NCBI GenBank assembly: GCA_023399155.1
Contig: JAEWQP010000038.1
Location: forward strand, 1-64,000
Source: Verrucomicrobiota bacterium
GTDB lineage: Bacteria; Verrucomicrobiota; Verrucomicrobiia; Opitutales; Opitutaceae
Direction of reading: 5' to 3'
DNA: 64,000 bases
Part shown: in pieces, positions 42,095-51,231 of the stretch
How positions within the stretch are numbered: the first letter of the stretch is position 1
Layout of the letters: each line of letters begins with the position of its first letter
Made by a program: the position numbers and the translations under genes
Notes under the pieces: generated by a model
What the model was told of the DNA's origin: nothing
The model's input: the letters and a program-made list of their open reading frames with translations, nothing else
The model's database searches: none

Positions 42095-42252
42095 GCCACG
42101 TCTCGCCTCCTGACTCACCCACTCCACGCGCGTCGCGGCGCCAAGTGCACGCACCTGTTGCCGTGACTGGAAACCAAAATCCACCATCCCACTCCAGCCA
42201 GGACCTGCGATCCCAGAAACCTCGCCAGTCAACAATCAAGACGTGGGACTCA
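42095..42252. repeat. R2 repeat, copy 2
   Basis: Same order as copy 1: CCACGTCTCGCCTCCTGACT, CACCCACTCCACGCGCGTCG, GGCGCCAAGTGCACGC, then AAATCCACCATCCCACT and CCAGTCAACAATCAAGACGT. It lies between the propeller gene's stop and the barrel gene's stop, another convergent gene pair. Confidence 0.8.
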
Positions 42253-42322
42253 CCACGTTGCGGGCGAACGCGGCGAGTCCTCGACCAGCAGGAGGCGGAT
42301 GGTGCTCGCGCCGGGTACGGCG

Positions 42323-43000
42323 TCAGAATTTTCGCAGCACCCCAAGGCTGAAGCGTTGGGAGTCCAGGTCGATCTGAGTGACGTCCTCCACCCAGACGGC
42401 GTCCAGGCCGCCGGTCAGGGTCCATGTCTCATTCAGGTCATGGCTGACGCGCACGCCGAAGGAGACGCCCCCGTCGCCCAAGGCGAGGTACTTGGCGAAG
42501 AGGTCCATGCGGGTCTCGGGCCGAAAGCCAAGGCTCAGGCCGACCTCCACCGTGGCGCCAACTTCGTCGCCGCTGCCCCTTCCGTTGAAATCCGGGCCGG
42601 TCACAAGCCTGTCCAAGTCGGAAGTGCGCACATACTCCACGCCGGCCTGTGCGTAGCCGTCGAGGTTCCAGGTGTTCCACGTTTTGAGTGCTCGGATCGT
42701 CCCGATGCTGGCATTCACCTGCACCAACCCGGCATCCCCATCCAGGCGGGAGAGGTCGGCCACGCCGCGCACGTACCACACGTCGCTCAGGAGCTTATGC
42801 CCCTCGACGCGCAGACCGTACATGTCGAAATCCTCCTCGCCCCCGTCCGGCGCTTCGGTCCCGGCTGGCCCGTCCAGTTCGAACGAACCGGCGTGCAGGG
42901 AAAGCCCCACATGGTCGTACCGCCAGGGATGTTCGGCGTGCGCGGCGATTCCGCCGGCCAGAGTCAGGAGGAGAACGGCGATCGGTGTAGTTGTCTTCAT
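42323..43000 (-). CDS. Outer-membrane beta-barrel protein
   Basis: A 225-residue protein with a signal peptide (MKTTTPIAVLLLTLAGGIAA) and alternating amphipathic strands (YDHVGLSLHAGSFELDG, YGLRVEGHKLLSDVWYVRGV, GYAQAGVEYVRTSDLDR, EVGATVEVGLSLGFRPETRM, GVSFGVRVSHDLNETWTLTG), ending in VLRKF, a C-terminal aromatic typical of barrel proteins. Its length fits an OmpX/OmpA-like eight-strand barrel. Function unknown. The start at 43000 is chosen by the signal peptide. Confidence 0.8.
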   Translation of the reverse strand: MKTTTPIAVLLLTLAGGIAAHAEHPWRYDHVGLSLHAGSFELDGPAGTEAPDGGEEDFDMYGLRVEGHKLLSDVWYVRGVADLSRLDGDAGLVQVNASIGTIRALKTWNTWNLDGYAQAGVEYVRTSDLDRLVTGPDFNGRGSGDEVGATVEVGLSLGFRPETRMDLFAKYLALGDGGVSFGVRVSHDLNETWTLTGGLDAVWVEDVTQIDLDSQRFSLGVLRKF

Positions 43001-43901
43001 GTCGTTTTTTCGGATGGATGGTTGTGTTGAGTGATAGGAAATCGCTTTTGACCGGCCGCTGGATGCAGCCACGAGAAGTGACGAGAGGACTCCGTTCAGT
43101 TTCATGGAGATTGATTTCGAGTTTGTGCACGACGTGGTCGTGTCGCGCGTGACTTCTTTCGCATGAACGGGGCTTTTGGATGCGGAACTCGGACCATCTG
43201 ATTTCGCAGGAAGGCGATCCCGGTCGGCTGACAGTCTGGAAAATGGCAACTCCGGTTGCTCCCGTTGTGCGACCGGGAGTACGTGACACACGTCGTGCCC
43301 GCCCACACCCCGAGCGGTGCAGTCCCGCACGTCGTCTGCATCCTCCTTCGCTCCTCACCCGTCGCTACCGTGCGGGCAACCCCACCGGCGGCGGCCTGCG
43401 CGGTGCAGTGGCGCACACGAGGTGTCGTGCAGCCGATCATCGCCATGACTCCGTTGTTCTCGGCGCCGCTCGCCTTTGAGTCAGGCGAAGCGCTGCCGAG
43501 ACGGCGTACTTCGCGACACAGTCGTCGCTTTCATCGCCACCGTCAAGGGGAGCAGAAGGGATTACAACGGCCTCCCCAAGTGGGCAGCAGCGAACGTGCG
43601 TGCCTTCTCAAGTCCCGCGCCGCAAGAGCCGTCTCAAGAATGCCGTAGCCGCGGCATGTTCTCGTTCTTCGAGGAGGCGCAGGCGCTTTCGCGCGTTTAG
43701 GGGGACGACGACATTCGTGAAGCCGCTGCAGCGCCTCTACCTGTGATCGCACGATACCTGTGTTCGCTTCGCGCGTCGCGCGCGTGCGGGTTCGCTGCGG
43801 CATTTGTTTCGAGTCTTCCCGGTCTCCGCCACCACAACCTGACAAGCTGCGAGGCGCGAGGCGATCAAGCCGCCGGCGACGAGGCGCGATCAATGATCTG
43901 T
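43001..43901. other. Intergenic stretch, 900 bp, no gene recognised
   Basis: Upstream of the barrel gene and downstream of the anti-sigma gene. A short block at about 43630-43650 (GAGCCGTCTCAAGAATGCCG) recurs with small change at about 39859 (GAGCCGTCTCAAGAGATGCC). A frame at 43476-43700 (74 residues) has no family resemblance. Confidence 0.35.
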
Positions 43902-44654
43902 CTATTGCTTCGTAATCAGGACCATCGGGCCCTCGGCCTTCGGCACACCCCCCTTGCGCTCGAGGCTGACTGCGAAGGCGTTGGCAGCGGAGATCGTCTG
44001 CCCCGGATGGAACTGAAAGCGCGAGCTGCCGTCCGCGCTGGTGTTAAACACGCCGCCATCCACGGGATTGGCGTAGGCGGGGTCGACGACCCAGAGCTGG
44101 TAGTCCTGATCGGCTGGCACGGGCGGGAGATTCTCGACCGTGAGGATACCCTCCTGGCGATCCTCGTCCCAGACACAGACGGCGCGCGCATCCGGAGTAT
44201 TCTGCAACAACGAGGAGAGGACGGCGATCTGCAGGCGGTCGACCGCGCTTTGCTGTTCGAGGTCGGCGACCTCGGTGCGCAGCTTCCGGTTGCTTTGCAC
44301 GAGCAGTCCGCAAACGAGCGCGAGACTCGCGGCCAGGGCCCACGGAAACCAGCGAAACGCCACCATGTCGCTTGCGGTCTCGGCAGCTGCCGGCGTTTGC
44401 GTTGTCGCAGTCGCCCTGTGCTGATGCGGCCGACGCTCGGGCAGCGCATCCAGCACGCGCTGTTTCAACGCGGGCGAAGGTGCCATTTGCGGGACCGACA
44501 ACGCGAGATCGGCAGCGGTGTCGACGAATGCGTGCAACAACTCCCGGTCCTGCGGATGCTCCCGCAAATGTGCCTGCAACGCGGCTTCCTGCTCCGGTTC
44601 GAGCAGGCCCAGGGCGCGCAGGGCGGCAATCTCTTCGAGTTGCTCGCGGTTCAT
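43902..44654 (-). CDS. RskA-type anti-sigma factor
   Basis: A 250-residue membrane protein. Residues 1-70 form the sigma-binding N-terminal domain (MNREQLEEIAALRALGLLEP, EQEAALQAHLREHPQDRELL). A single membrane helix lies near 103-122 (WFPWALAASLALVCGLLVQS). The extracytoplasmic RskA domain follows (RAVCVWDEDRQEGILTVENL, YQLWVVDPAYANPVDGGVF, GQTISAANAFAVSLERKGGV). It overlaps the sigma factor stop at ATGA, so the two are translationally coupled. It holds the sigma factor inactive until a signal triggers its cleavage; no protease gene is near. Confidence 0.92.
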   Translation of the reverse strand: MNREQLEEIAALRALGLLEPEQEAALQAHLREHPQDRELLHAFVDTAADLALSVPQMAPSPALKQRVLDALPERRPHQHRATATTQTPAAAETASDMVAFRWFPWALAASLALVCGLLVQSNRKLRTEVADLEQQSAVDRLQIAVLSSLLQNTPDARAVCVWDEDRQEGILTVENLPPVPADQDYQLWVVDPAYANPVDGGVFNTSADGSSRFQFHPGQTISAANAFAVSLERKGGVPKAEGPMVLITKQ

Positions 44655-45229
44655 ACGCGGCCTGCCAGGCGCTCACGCATGCGAAGCATGCCGCGGCGAA
44701 TCCTGGCTTTGATGGTTCCCAGGGGTTGCGAGAGCCGGTCCGCAATCTCGGCTTGTGTCAGTCCCTCGAAGAATGCGAGTTCGATGGCCGTTTTCTGGTC
44801 CAACGGCAGATCGGAGAAAGCCTCCCGCACGACTTCCGCGCTCTCGCTGGCGGACGCGGCATCCCGCGAATTGGCCGCGGTGGTGCTGAGCGAGCGGGCC
44901 GCGATGTCGTCGGCCGACCGCTCGAGGATGCCACCGCGACGCGTACGGGTGCGGATGCGCTCGATGGCCTTGTTGCGAGCGATCGAGACGGCCCAAGTGA
45001 AGGGTTGCGCGCGCGTGCCATCGAAATCCATGGCCTTGGACCAGAGCTCGACAAACACCTCCTGCACCACGTCCTCCGCCTCGGTCGGGTTGCCCAGGAT
45101 TTTCAAGATCAACGAGAAGAGAGGGCGCGAGAAACGGTCATACAGGATTGAAAACGCATCCTTGTCACCGTCCGCAGAGAGCCGCAACAAGTCGGCGTCG
45201 CTGGAAGTGGGTGCATCTGCGCGAGGCAT
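44651..45229 (-). CDS. ECF sigma factor, SigK-like
   Basis: A 192-residue sigma factor: region 2 (DKDAFSILYDRFSRPLFSLI, LGNPTEAEDVVQEVFVELWS, PFTWAVSIARNKAIERIRTR) and region 4 (LPLDQKTAIELAFFEGLTQA, EIADRLSQPLGTIKARIRRG). The start at 45229 gives MPRADAPTSSDADLLRLSAD; the frame is open to 45637. It is followed by its RskA-type anti-sigma factor with an ATGA overlap. It directs a small stress regulon; the target promoters are unknown. Confidence 0.93.
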   Translation of the reverse strand: MPRADAPTSSDADLLRLSADGDKDAFSILYDRFSRPLFSLILKILGNPTEAEDVVQEVFVELWSKAMDFDGTRAQPFTWAVSIARNKAIERIRTRTRRGGILERSADDIAARSLSTTAANSRDAASASESAEVVREAFSDLPLDQKTAIELAFFEGLTQAEIADRLSQPLGTIKARIRRGMLRMRERLAGRV

Positions 45230-45608
45230 GGAAATTCCGTCTCCGCTGCAGGAGACGTCCCGGTGGGCGGAAGAATTGTGGGAGACGCAACTCAGTAAAC
45301 CCAATCCGTCAACCCTGCCCGCGGACATGTTTGCACCCAGCATTGCTGTTGATTCGTGCCGGTGGGGAGGCCGGATGCACATCGTTCGCAAACTGGTCTT
45401 CCCTGAGAAGTGGAGAGCGGAACGGGCGGGCTGGTTGAGATGATGGTTTTGTTGTCTGAAGTTAAGCCCGAGGGAGAGATTCCGACGCGACGGGGTCAGG
45501 CTTTGGGGCTTGGGACTCATTGCGATCGAACCAATACAGCCGATACGCGGCCATGACATGCTCGTCCGTCGAGCCCGAGGACACGGCCGCAACGCCGACA
45601 CGGTGCTT
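45230..45608. other. Intergenic stretch upstream of the sigma factor
   Basis: The promoter of the sigma operon should be here. A string GACGGGGTCAGGCTTTGGGG at about 45490 belongs to the recurring GACCCC-type intergenic strings (its complement recurs at 58.5 kb). No gene seen. Confidence 0.35.
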
Positions 45609-46475
45609 TCACCTCCGCACTCTCGCGACCACCGCATCCCTGCGATACACGGTGTTCATTCGCGTTCGCACGACCTCGGTATACCCGGAATCCACGAGCG
45701 CACCAGGCAGGTCCAGCCGCCAGTGCCGTTCGGAATTCTCAACAATCAGAAGCACCGGCAATTGTTCCGCCCTGGCACTTGCGAGGAAAGGCATCAGCGC
45801 AAGATCCTCGGCGCCTTCGATGTCTATTTTGAGGGCGTCGACGCGCGAGATCGACAGCTCCGCGATCACTGCCATCAGGGGCCGGCACCGTATGTGAACT
45901 GTACCTGCGGAACGAACTCTCGCGCAAAGAATGCTCGCCGCGCCGAGATTGCCGGCATCGAGATGCAAATCCACCCTCCGCTCCTCGTCGGCCACGCCGA
46001 CCGGGAGCACATTGATTCGCGGCCATCGCGACGTTCCCCGGCGAGTCGCATTCACATTGAAGCAGAGTCGCTCATAGGTTCGAGGGTTTGGCTCAAACGC
46101 GACGATTCGACCCTTCGCGCCAAGGTGGACGGCAGCAGTCAACGTATAGATGCCGACATTGGCTCCGATATCGACGAACACCCCGTCATGCGGCAGAGAC
46201 CGCACGAGCAAATCGCGCTCTCTCCCGTCGAAGCGCCAAGGCATGAAGGCAAACTTCTTCTCGGAGCAGTTGTCGAGCATGTGGCACCGCATCCGGATCG
46301 CGCCAATCTCCAGGTCGACCGGCAGCGCGATGGTTTTCAGAACCAGCAGCCGGACCAACTGGGCCATTTGCTGTCCGAACCAGTTCTCGGGACAGCGCTG
46401 CGCCATTCGAATGAGCCGCCGCCAGCGAGCAGGCGGGCTCCTTCGGCCGAAGGCCGACTCAGAGGGAAGACTCAT
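45609..46475 (-). CDS. FkbM family methyltransferase
   Basis: A 288-residue SAM-dependent methyltransferase. Motif I is DGVFVDIGANVGIYTLTAAV; acidic strand 2 is GRIVAFEPNPRTYERLCFNV; later RVDALKIDIEGAEDLALM, the FkbM hallmark. The start at 46475 overlaps the stop of the GT39 gene at ATGA, so it is the last gene of the envelope glycan operon. FkbM enzymes O-methylate sugars or other hydroxyls; here a methylated surface or lipid-linked sugar is a reasonable inference. Confidence 0.9.
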   Translation of the reverse strand: MSLPSESAFGRRSPPARWRRLIRMAQRCPENWFGQQMAQLVRLLVLKTIALPVDLEIGAIRMRCHMLDNCSEKKFAFMPWRFDGRERDLLVRSLPHDGVFVDIGANVGIYTLTAAVHLGAKGRIVAFEPNPRTYERLCFNVNATRRGTSRWPRINVLPVGVADEERRVDLHLDAGNLGAASILCARVRSAGTVHIRCRPLMAVIAELSISRVDALKIDIEGAEDLALMPFLASARAEQLPVLLIVENSERHWRLDLPGALVDSGYTEVVRTRMNTVYRRDAVVARVRR

Positions 46476-48142
46476 CTTCTCGTGTCGTGCACCAACCCTT
46501 CGAACACCCCATCCGGTGCACCCATGGTGTGGATACGACCGACACAATCATGAATCGTCGCGTCGAGCGCGAAGATGCTGCTGCCAGCCGCACTCCAGCG
46601 GGCGAGCACTCGCGGCTGGGGCGTTTCGCCGGTCCTCACGTACTCGCGCCCGATCCAGACCAGATAGCGCCGGGTGCGGTGGGTGTCGGGCCCGTAGACC
46701 ACCTCGCCGGCCGGTTCGATGGACTTGAAACGCATGGCCAGCCCTGGCGGCACCCCGGGATCCGCGACACGGGTGAGGATGAGCCAGTCGCGGCCGTCCG
46801 GTGCGGGCGCGGGCCAGATCTCGTATTGCGACGCCACGCGGCCGGTGACCGACCAGCGGCGTACGCGCGGCTGATCGGGAAAATAGAAGGCAAGTTCGCT
46901 GACCACCCCGCGTTCGGTCGCTGCCCAGACATCGGGGAGCCGGCCATCAGACGCAAACCGGCCCCTGATCTCCTGCACCTGGGCGGCGAAGTCGCGCCAG
47001 CCGCGCAGGCGCGCGAGCACATCGGTCTTGCTCATCGCCTGGCCGGTGAGGGGAATCAGCACCGGCAGGAGCAACACGAGCGCGGTCAATGCGCCGGCGC
47101 TCCAAAGGGCCGACCGCTGCCAGCGGGAATGCTGCGGGGCGACGACAAAGCGCACTGCGAGGAGCGAACCGCCCACCCAGAACACCGCCGGCCAATTCGG
47201 CTGGACGTGTTGGAACAGGCTCATGCTCACGACCACGGCCAATGCCGGCACGCTGAAGATCCAAAGGAAGCGATCAGCCGGCTCCGCAGCATGCCAGGCC
47301 CGCACGATGCGGGAGGCGGCGAATACAAAAGCGGCGGCGATCACGGGTCCGACGAGAACCATCTCGATGCCGATGAACTCGCCGAACGATCTGAAGCCGC
47401 GCGCGAGCGACCACGCCTTTGCGCCGAAATGTCCGGCCGTGTGATGCACCATGATCCAGTCGTGACGGGCGTTCCACGCGAAGACCGGAATCAGCGCCGC
47501 CAGCGGCACGACCAACGCGGCCCACGTTCGCCAGTCGCGCAGGTGCCGGCGCCCGGCGGACTCCAGCGCGAGCCAGGCGAGCGCCAGCATTGGAAAAAAA
47601 CACATCATCTGCTTGCTGAGGACACCCGCGCCGATGGCTCCGGCGCAAAGCCACCATGAGGCGGGGGTGCGACTGCCGTCCCGGCGAGGCATCGTCGCCA
47701 TCCACAGCCCGCACAGCGCCGCGGTCCATGAGAACAGGAGGGGCGCGTCGATCGTCAGCACGAGGCTGCTCACGATGTTGCCGGGCGCGAGCGCGAGCAG
47801 AAGCACGCTCCAGCAGGCGGTGCGCGGGCCCGCCATGCGCCGGACCAGCAGGCCCGCGAAGGTCAACGTCCCGATCCCGAGGATCACGGCGGGCAGGCGT
47901 ATCCAGAACGTCGTGTCGGCACCGAGGATGCGGGCGGCGGCATACACCCAGGCGATCATCGGCGGTTTGCTGAAATAGCCCCACGCCGGCTCGCGGCCCC
48001 AGTCCCAGTAGTAGGCCTCGTCGGGCGCGAGATCGATGTCGACCGAGAACAGAAAGGCGAGCCGCACGAGGGCCACGCCGCCGATCAACCACACCAGGCG
48101 CCGTTCCCAGGTGCTTTCGTCTGCCGCCGGGCCGCCGGTCAT
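46472..48142 (-). CDS. GT39/ArnT-like membrane glycosyltransferase
   Basis: A 556-residue protein with about ten or more membrane helices. The first loop carries the catalytic acidic pair in DIDLAPDEAYYWDWGREPAW, followed by YFSKPPMIAWVYA. These are typical of PMT_2/ArnT enzymes, which move a sugar from polyprenyl phosphate onto lipid A, a glycan or a protein. A soluble C-terminal part follows (AATERGVVSELAFYFPDQPR). It overlaps both neighbours by 4 bp (ATGA). With the GT2 and LAB_N proteins it would form a donor-synthesis and transfer module. Confidence 0.9.
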   Translation of the reverse strand: MTGGPAADESTWERRLVWLIGGVALVRLAFLFSVDIDLAPDEAYYWDWGREPAWGYFSKPPMIAWVYAAARILGADTTFWIRLPAVILGIGTLTFAGLLVRRMAGPRTACWSVLLLALAPGNIVSSLVLTIDAPLLFSWTAALCGLWMATMPRRDGSRTPASWWLCAGAIGAGVLSKQMMCFFPMLALAWLALESAGRRHLRDWRTWAALVVPLAALIPVFAWNARHDWIMVHHTAGHFGAKAWSLARGFRSFGEFIGIEMVLVGPVIAAAFVFAASRIVRAWHAAEPADRFLWIFSVPALAVVVSMSLFQHVQPNWPAVFWVGGSLLAVRFVVAPQHSRWQRSALWSAGALTALVLLLPVLIPLTGQAMSKTDVLARLRGWRDFAAQVQEIRGRFASDGRLPDVWAATERGVVSELAFYFPDQPRVRRWSVTGRVASQYEIWPAPAPDGRDWLILTRVADPGVPPGLAMRFKSIEPAGEVVYGPDTHRTRRYLVWIGREYVRTGETPQPRVLARWSAAGSSIFALDATIHDCVGRIHTMGAPDGVFEGLVHDTRR

Positions 48143-48525
48143 GACGGTCGGATGGCGACGTCACCCGCCGTCGGCTCACCCGCGGTCGATCCGACCGCGG
48201 CATGCACGGCCCGATCGGCGAGGCCGGCGTGGCGCCGGTGCAGGATGAGGTTGTAGGCAGCGACGAAGGCCGGAAAGAGGTTGGAAAACACGCCCACGGA
48301 GTCGTTCTTGCCGAGGGCGAAATAGCCGAGGAGCAGCAAGCTGCCGAGCAGGCTCATGTACCAGAACAATCCGGGCACGACGGGGCGCCGGGCCAGCTTG
48401 GAGGCGGCGAGTTGCACCACCCATCGACCGCCGAAGATCAGGACGCCAAGGTACCCGACCAGCTTCCAAGGGGTAATCATGACTTCGATACCGCCCAGGC
48501 TCAGGCGAAGGATTTCGCTGTTCAT
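48139..48525 (-). CDS. LAB_N (lipid A biosynthesis N-terminal) domain protein
   Basis: A 128-residue membrane protein with three or four helices and the LAB_N pattern: PWKLVGYLGVLIFGGRWVVQ, ARRPVVPGLFWYMSLLGSLL, LLGYFALGKNDSVGVFSNLF, PAFVAAYNLILHRRHA. The start is at the inner ATG at 48525. It overlaps the GT39 gene at ATGA and lies 37 bp after the PAP2-GT2 gene. LAB_N proteins occur next to GT2 and GT39 genes in lipid A or polyprenyl-sugar modification; they may help donor flipping. Confidence 0.9.
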   Translation of the reverse strand: MNSEILRLSLGGIEVMITPWKLVGYLGVLIFGGRWVVQLAASKLARRPVVPGLFWYMSLLGSLLLLGYFALGKNDSVGVFSNLFPAFVAAYNLILHRRHAGLADRAVHAAVGSTAGEPTAGDVAIRPS

Positions 48526-48562
48526 CGGGAAACGGGGTTGAACGAAGCGAAGCCACTTCGTC

Positions 48563-50119
48563 TCACGGCTTGGGAGCAATCATGGTGATCTCGCGTGGGA
48601 AGCGCAGCTGGCGCGAAAGCAGCCAAGCCACGCCGATGAGATCGAAGACGCCGCGGCGGGCGCGGCCCGAGATGGTGTACTTGGAATCGCCGCGCAGGCG
48701 CGGGCGGTGGTTGACGGGGACCTCGGCCAGCGAGAGGCCCGCATTGCGCAACAGCGCGGGCATGAAGCGGTGCATGCCGTTGAAGGGAACAAGGAACCTC
48801 ACGTGATCGCGGCGGATCGCCTTGAGCGAGCAACCGGTGTCACGGATGCCATCGCGCAGCACGGCATGCCGGATGCGGTTGGCGATGCGCGAAGCGGCCC
48901 GGCGCTGCCAGGTGTCGCGCCGCGTGGCCCGGTAGCCGCAGGCGGCATCGGCGAAACCGAGGGCACGGACGAGTGTAGCAATTTCGTGCGGGTCGTTTTG
49001 TCCGTCGCCGTCGAGCATGGCGCAAATGTCGCCGGTCGCGCGGGTGAGACCGGAGTAAAGGGCGGCACTCTGGCCGAGATTGCGCGGATGGCTGACGAGG
49101 ATCACACCGGGCACCGAAAGGATGCGATCGCGGGTGGCGTCGGAGCTACCATCGTCGACGGCGATGATTTCGGCGCGCGGGCAGGCCGAGCGAGTTTCCT
49201 CGAGCACGGGGACGACGTTGTCCTGCTCGTTGAAGAAAGGGATGACCACGGAGAGCGTGCGTTCGGTGGCGCCGGTCCGCGCGCGGCCGAGGGAGCGGGA
49301 CGCGTCACCCGTGGGCAAGGGGGGTGCGAAATCGATCGCGCCAGTGCGAGAAACGGCGTCAGCGGGAACAGAACGGGGGAGCAGAAGCCGGTGTATCGTC
49401 CAGGCGGCGACATACACCATCACGCCCGCCCAGAGTACGTCGGTGGGAAAATGGCCGCCTTGGAAAACGCGCGCGGCGCCGATGGCAAATCCGGCGATCA
49501 AGCCGGCGGCTAGAAACACCGCCGCCAGCCCAGGCCGTCGGCGGCGGTGGAGAAACGCGGGGGCGCCGAGGGCGAAGCCCATGCTCGCATGACCACTCGG
49601 GAAAGATCCATTGTCGTTGCGCGGGGTGGCCGGTTGCCAGGGGGCACGATAGTCCGCCGTGCCGCCAAACTCGACCACTTCGCGGGGGCGGGGCCGGCCC
49701 CAATGCGCCTTGAACACCGAACTCACGAGCAGCCCGGGCCCGAGCAGCATCACCAGCGGAAAAAACAACGCGGCGCGCCAGTGCCCGCGCCAGGCCTGGA
49801 GGAACGTCGAGGCGAGCAGAAACAAGAGGGCGGCACCTCCGGCCAGCAACGCGGGTTTTGGGCCCCACCGGTACAGGGCGATTACCAGCGGATGGTCGGC
49901 GAACACCCACCCTTCGCCGGCCCGATGGATCGAGCGCTGCAGCGCGAGTTCAGCGCCGGTTGCCACGAACACCCAGGTGACCAGGCCCGCCAGCAGACAC
50001 GGGAGCACCAGCCCCGAGAGGAAAGGCACCGGCCGGACCGGCGTGGCGGTGAATGGGCGCTGGGCGTGAGGCTGTATCCAGGGACCAGCGACAGGCCGGC
50101 GCTGAGCGTTTACGATCAT
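48563..50119 (-). CDS. PAP2 phosphatase fused to GT2 (polyprenyl-phosphate mannosyltransferase-like)
   Basis: A 518-residue protein. Residues about 1-250 form a six-helix PAP2 phosphatase with all three motifs: KAHWGRPRP, GSFPSGHASMGFA and ARVFQGGHFPTD. Residues about 285-500 form a GT2 domain like dolichol-phosphate mannosyltransferase: TLSVVIPFFNEQDNVVPVLE, EIIAVDDGSSDATRDRI, ATGDICAMLDGDGQNDP. One protein could therefore both cleave a polyprenyl or lipid pyrophosphate and charge the monophosphate with sugar. It is the first gene of the operon running to 45609. The start at 50119 is the open frame start and could be further in. Confidence 0.92.
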   Translation of the reverse strand: MIVNAQRRPVAGPWIQPHAQRPFTATPVRPVPFLSGLVLPCLLAGLVTWVFVATGAELALQRSIHRAGEGWVFADHPLVIALYRWGPKPALLAGGAALLFLLASTFLQAWRGHWRAALFFPLVMLLGPGLLVSSVFKAHWGRPRPREVVEFGGTADYRAPWQPATPRNDNGSFPSGHASMGFALGAPAFLHRRRRPGLAAVFLAAGLIAGFAIGAARVFQGGHFPTDVLWAGVMVYVAAWTIHRLLLPRSVPADAVSRTGAIDFAPPLPTGDASRSLGRARTGATERTLSVVIPFFNEQDNVVPVLEETRSACPRAEIIAVDDGSSDATRDRILSVPGVILVSHPRNLGQSAALYSGLTRATGDICAMLDGDGQNDPHEIATLVRALGFADAACGYRATRRDTWQRRAASRIANRIRHAVLRDGIRDTGCSLKAIRRDHVRFLVPFNGMHRFMPALLRNAGLSLAEVPVNHRPRLRGDSKYTISGRARRGVFDLIGVAWLLSRQLRFPREITMIAPKP

Positions 50120-50293
50120 TCAAGAGCCGTCGGCCCGCGGCGCCATCGCCCGATCTCCAGATTTCGGTCAGGTGAGCGAGCCGCGGATGAGACGTGGTGG
50201 CAGCCTACGAAAGCGGGCGTCAACGGATCGTGAGGCTAACGTTAAAGAAACGCCAAATCGCGCCTGCGTCAGCGCCTCACCTCGCGCCGCAGT

Positions 50294-50361
50294 CCGCGTT
50301 TGGCAAACGCGGCTACGCCAGGGGACTGCGGGATCGGGTAGCTGCGTTTGCCAAACGCAGC
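50294..50361. repeat. REP-like nested palindrome between divergent genes
   Basis: Two 19- to 21-bp palindromes: CCGCGTTTG-G-CAAACGCGG at 50294-50312 and GCTGCGTTTG-C-CAAACGCAGC at 50341-50361. In addition TTTGGCAAACGCGGCTAC (50299-50316) pairs with GTAGCTGCGTTTGCCAAA (50338-50355), leaving one G-U pair in 18. The element lies in the divergent space between the PAP2-GT2 gene and the response regulator; the rest of 50120-50517 shows nothing else. It can form a cruciform or two hairpins. Confidence 0.75.
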
Positions 50362-50517
50362 CCGTGACATCGCATTGAGTCGCACCTGCATCCCACACCG
50401 CGGGCTTCGCGTATCGACTTTCGCTCAACGAGCGGATTGAAATGGCGGCGGTTTCCGGCCAACAGGTTTGGAAACCGCGCGGACGACGGCGCTGCTCGGC
50501 CACGTGCGCTACTCAGG

Positions 50518-51231
50518 ATGATCGACGCTCCCAACACACCCGTTCTCCTCGTGGAGGACAATTTCGACCTGGCCGGCAATATCCAGGATTACCTCGAGCA
50601 ACGGGGATGGGTTGTCGACTATGTGCCCAACGGAGCCCTTGCCCTGCACCGCGTGAAGGAGCGAACGCACGCGGCGGTGATACTGGATCTTCGCCTCCCG
50701 GTGATCGACGGGCTGGAGGTTTGCCGTCGTTTGCGGGAAAGCATCGCGCCCCGGATTCCCGTGCTGATGCTGACCGCCGCAGACCTGCTCGACGACCGAC
50801 TGACCGGATTCGCGGCCGGTGCCGACGACTACATGGTAAAGCCCTTCGCGCTGCCGGAATTGCTCGCGCGCTTGCGTGCGCTCGTGCGTCGCAGTTCAGC
50901 GCTGCCTCCGTCCTCGGTGTTGCGTCTGCACGACCTCGAATTGAATCCTTCGACCCGGGAGGTCCGCCGGGGCGAGCGGCGGCTCGTCCTCACACGCATG
51001 GGCTACTCCATCCTCGAATACCTGTTGGCGCGATCCCCGGCCGTCGTCCTCCGCCATGACCTGGAGCGTCATCTCTGGGCGGATGACCCGCCCGGGAGCG
51101 ACGCGCTGCGCACGCATATCGCGACCCTGCGTGCCGAAGTGGATCGGGCGGAGCGTATCGCGCTGCTGCATACACACCGCGGCGTAGGTTACCAGCTCGC
51201 CGCGATCGAGCCCGCGCGCCGACATGATTGA
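50518..51231 (+). CDS. OmpR-type response regulator
   Basis: A 237-residue protein: receiver (PVLLVEDNFDLAGNIQDYLE, phospho-acceptor Asp57 in AAVILDLRLPVIDGLEVC, PVLMLTAADLLDDR, ADDYMVKPFALPELLARLRA) and an OmpR winged helix (LELNPSTREVRRGERRLVLT, RMGYSILEYLLARSPAVVLR, LRTHIATLRAEVDR, LLHTHRGVGYQLAAIEP). The start at 50518 gives MIDAPNTPVLLVEDN. It overlaps the kinase gene by 8 bp, so the two are co-translated. Confidence 0.94.
   Translation: MIDAPNTPVLLVEDNFDLAGNIQDYLEQRGWVVDYVPNGALALHRVKERTHAAVILDLRLPVIDGLEVCRRLRESIAPRIPVLMLTAADLLDDRLTGFAAGADDYMVKPFALPELLARLRALVRRSSALPPSSVLRLHDLELNPSTREVRRGERRLVLTRMGYSILEYLLARSPAVVLRHDLERHLWADDPPGSDALRTHIATLRAEVDRAERIALLHTHRGVGYQLAAIEPARRHD

Noticed and set aside
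43476..43700. 74-codon frame (ending FSFFEEAQALSRV)
   Set aside because: Somewhat protein-like at its end, but no recognised family and no support from context; not reported as a gene.
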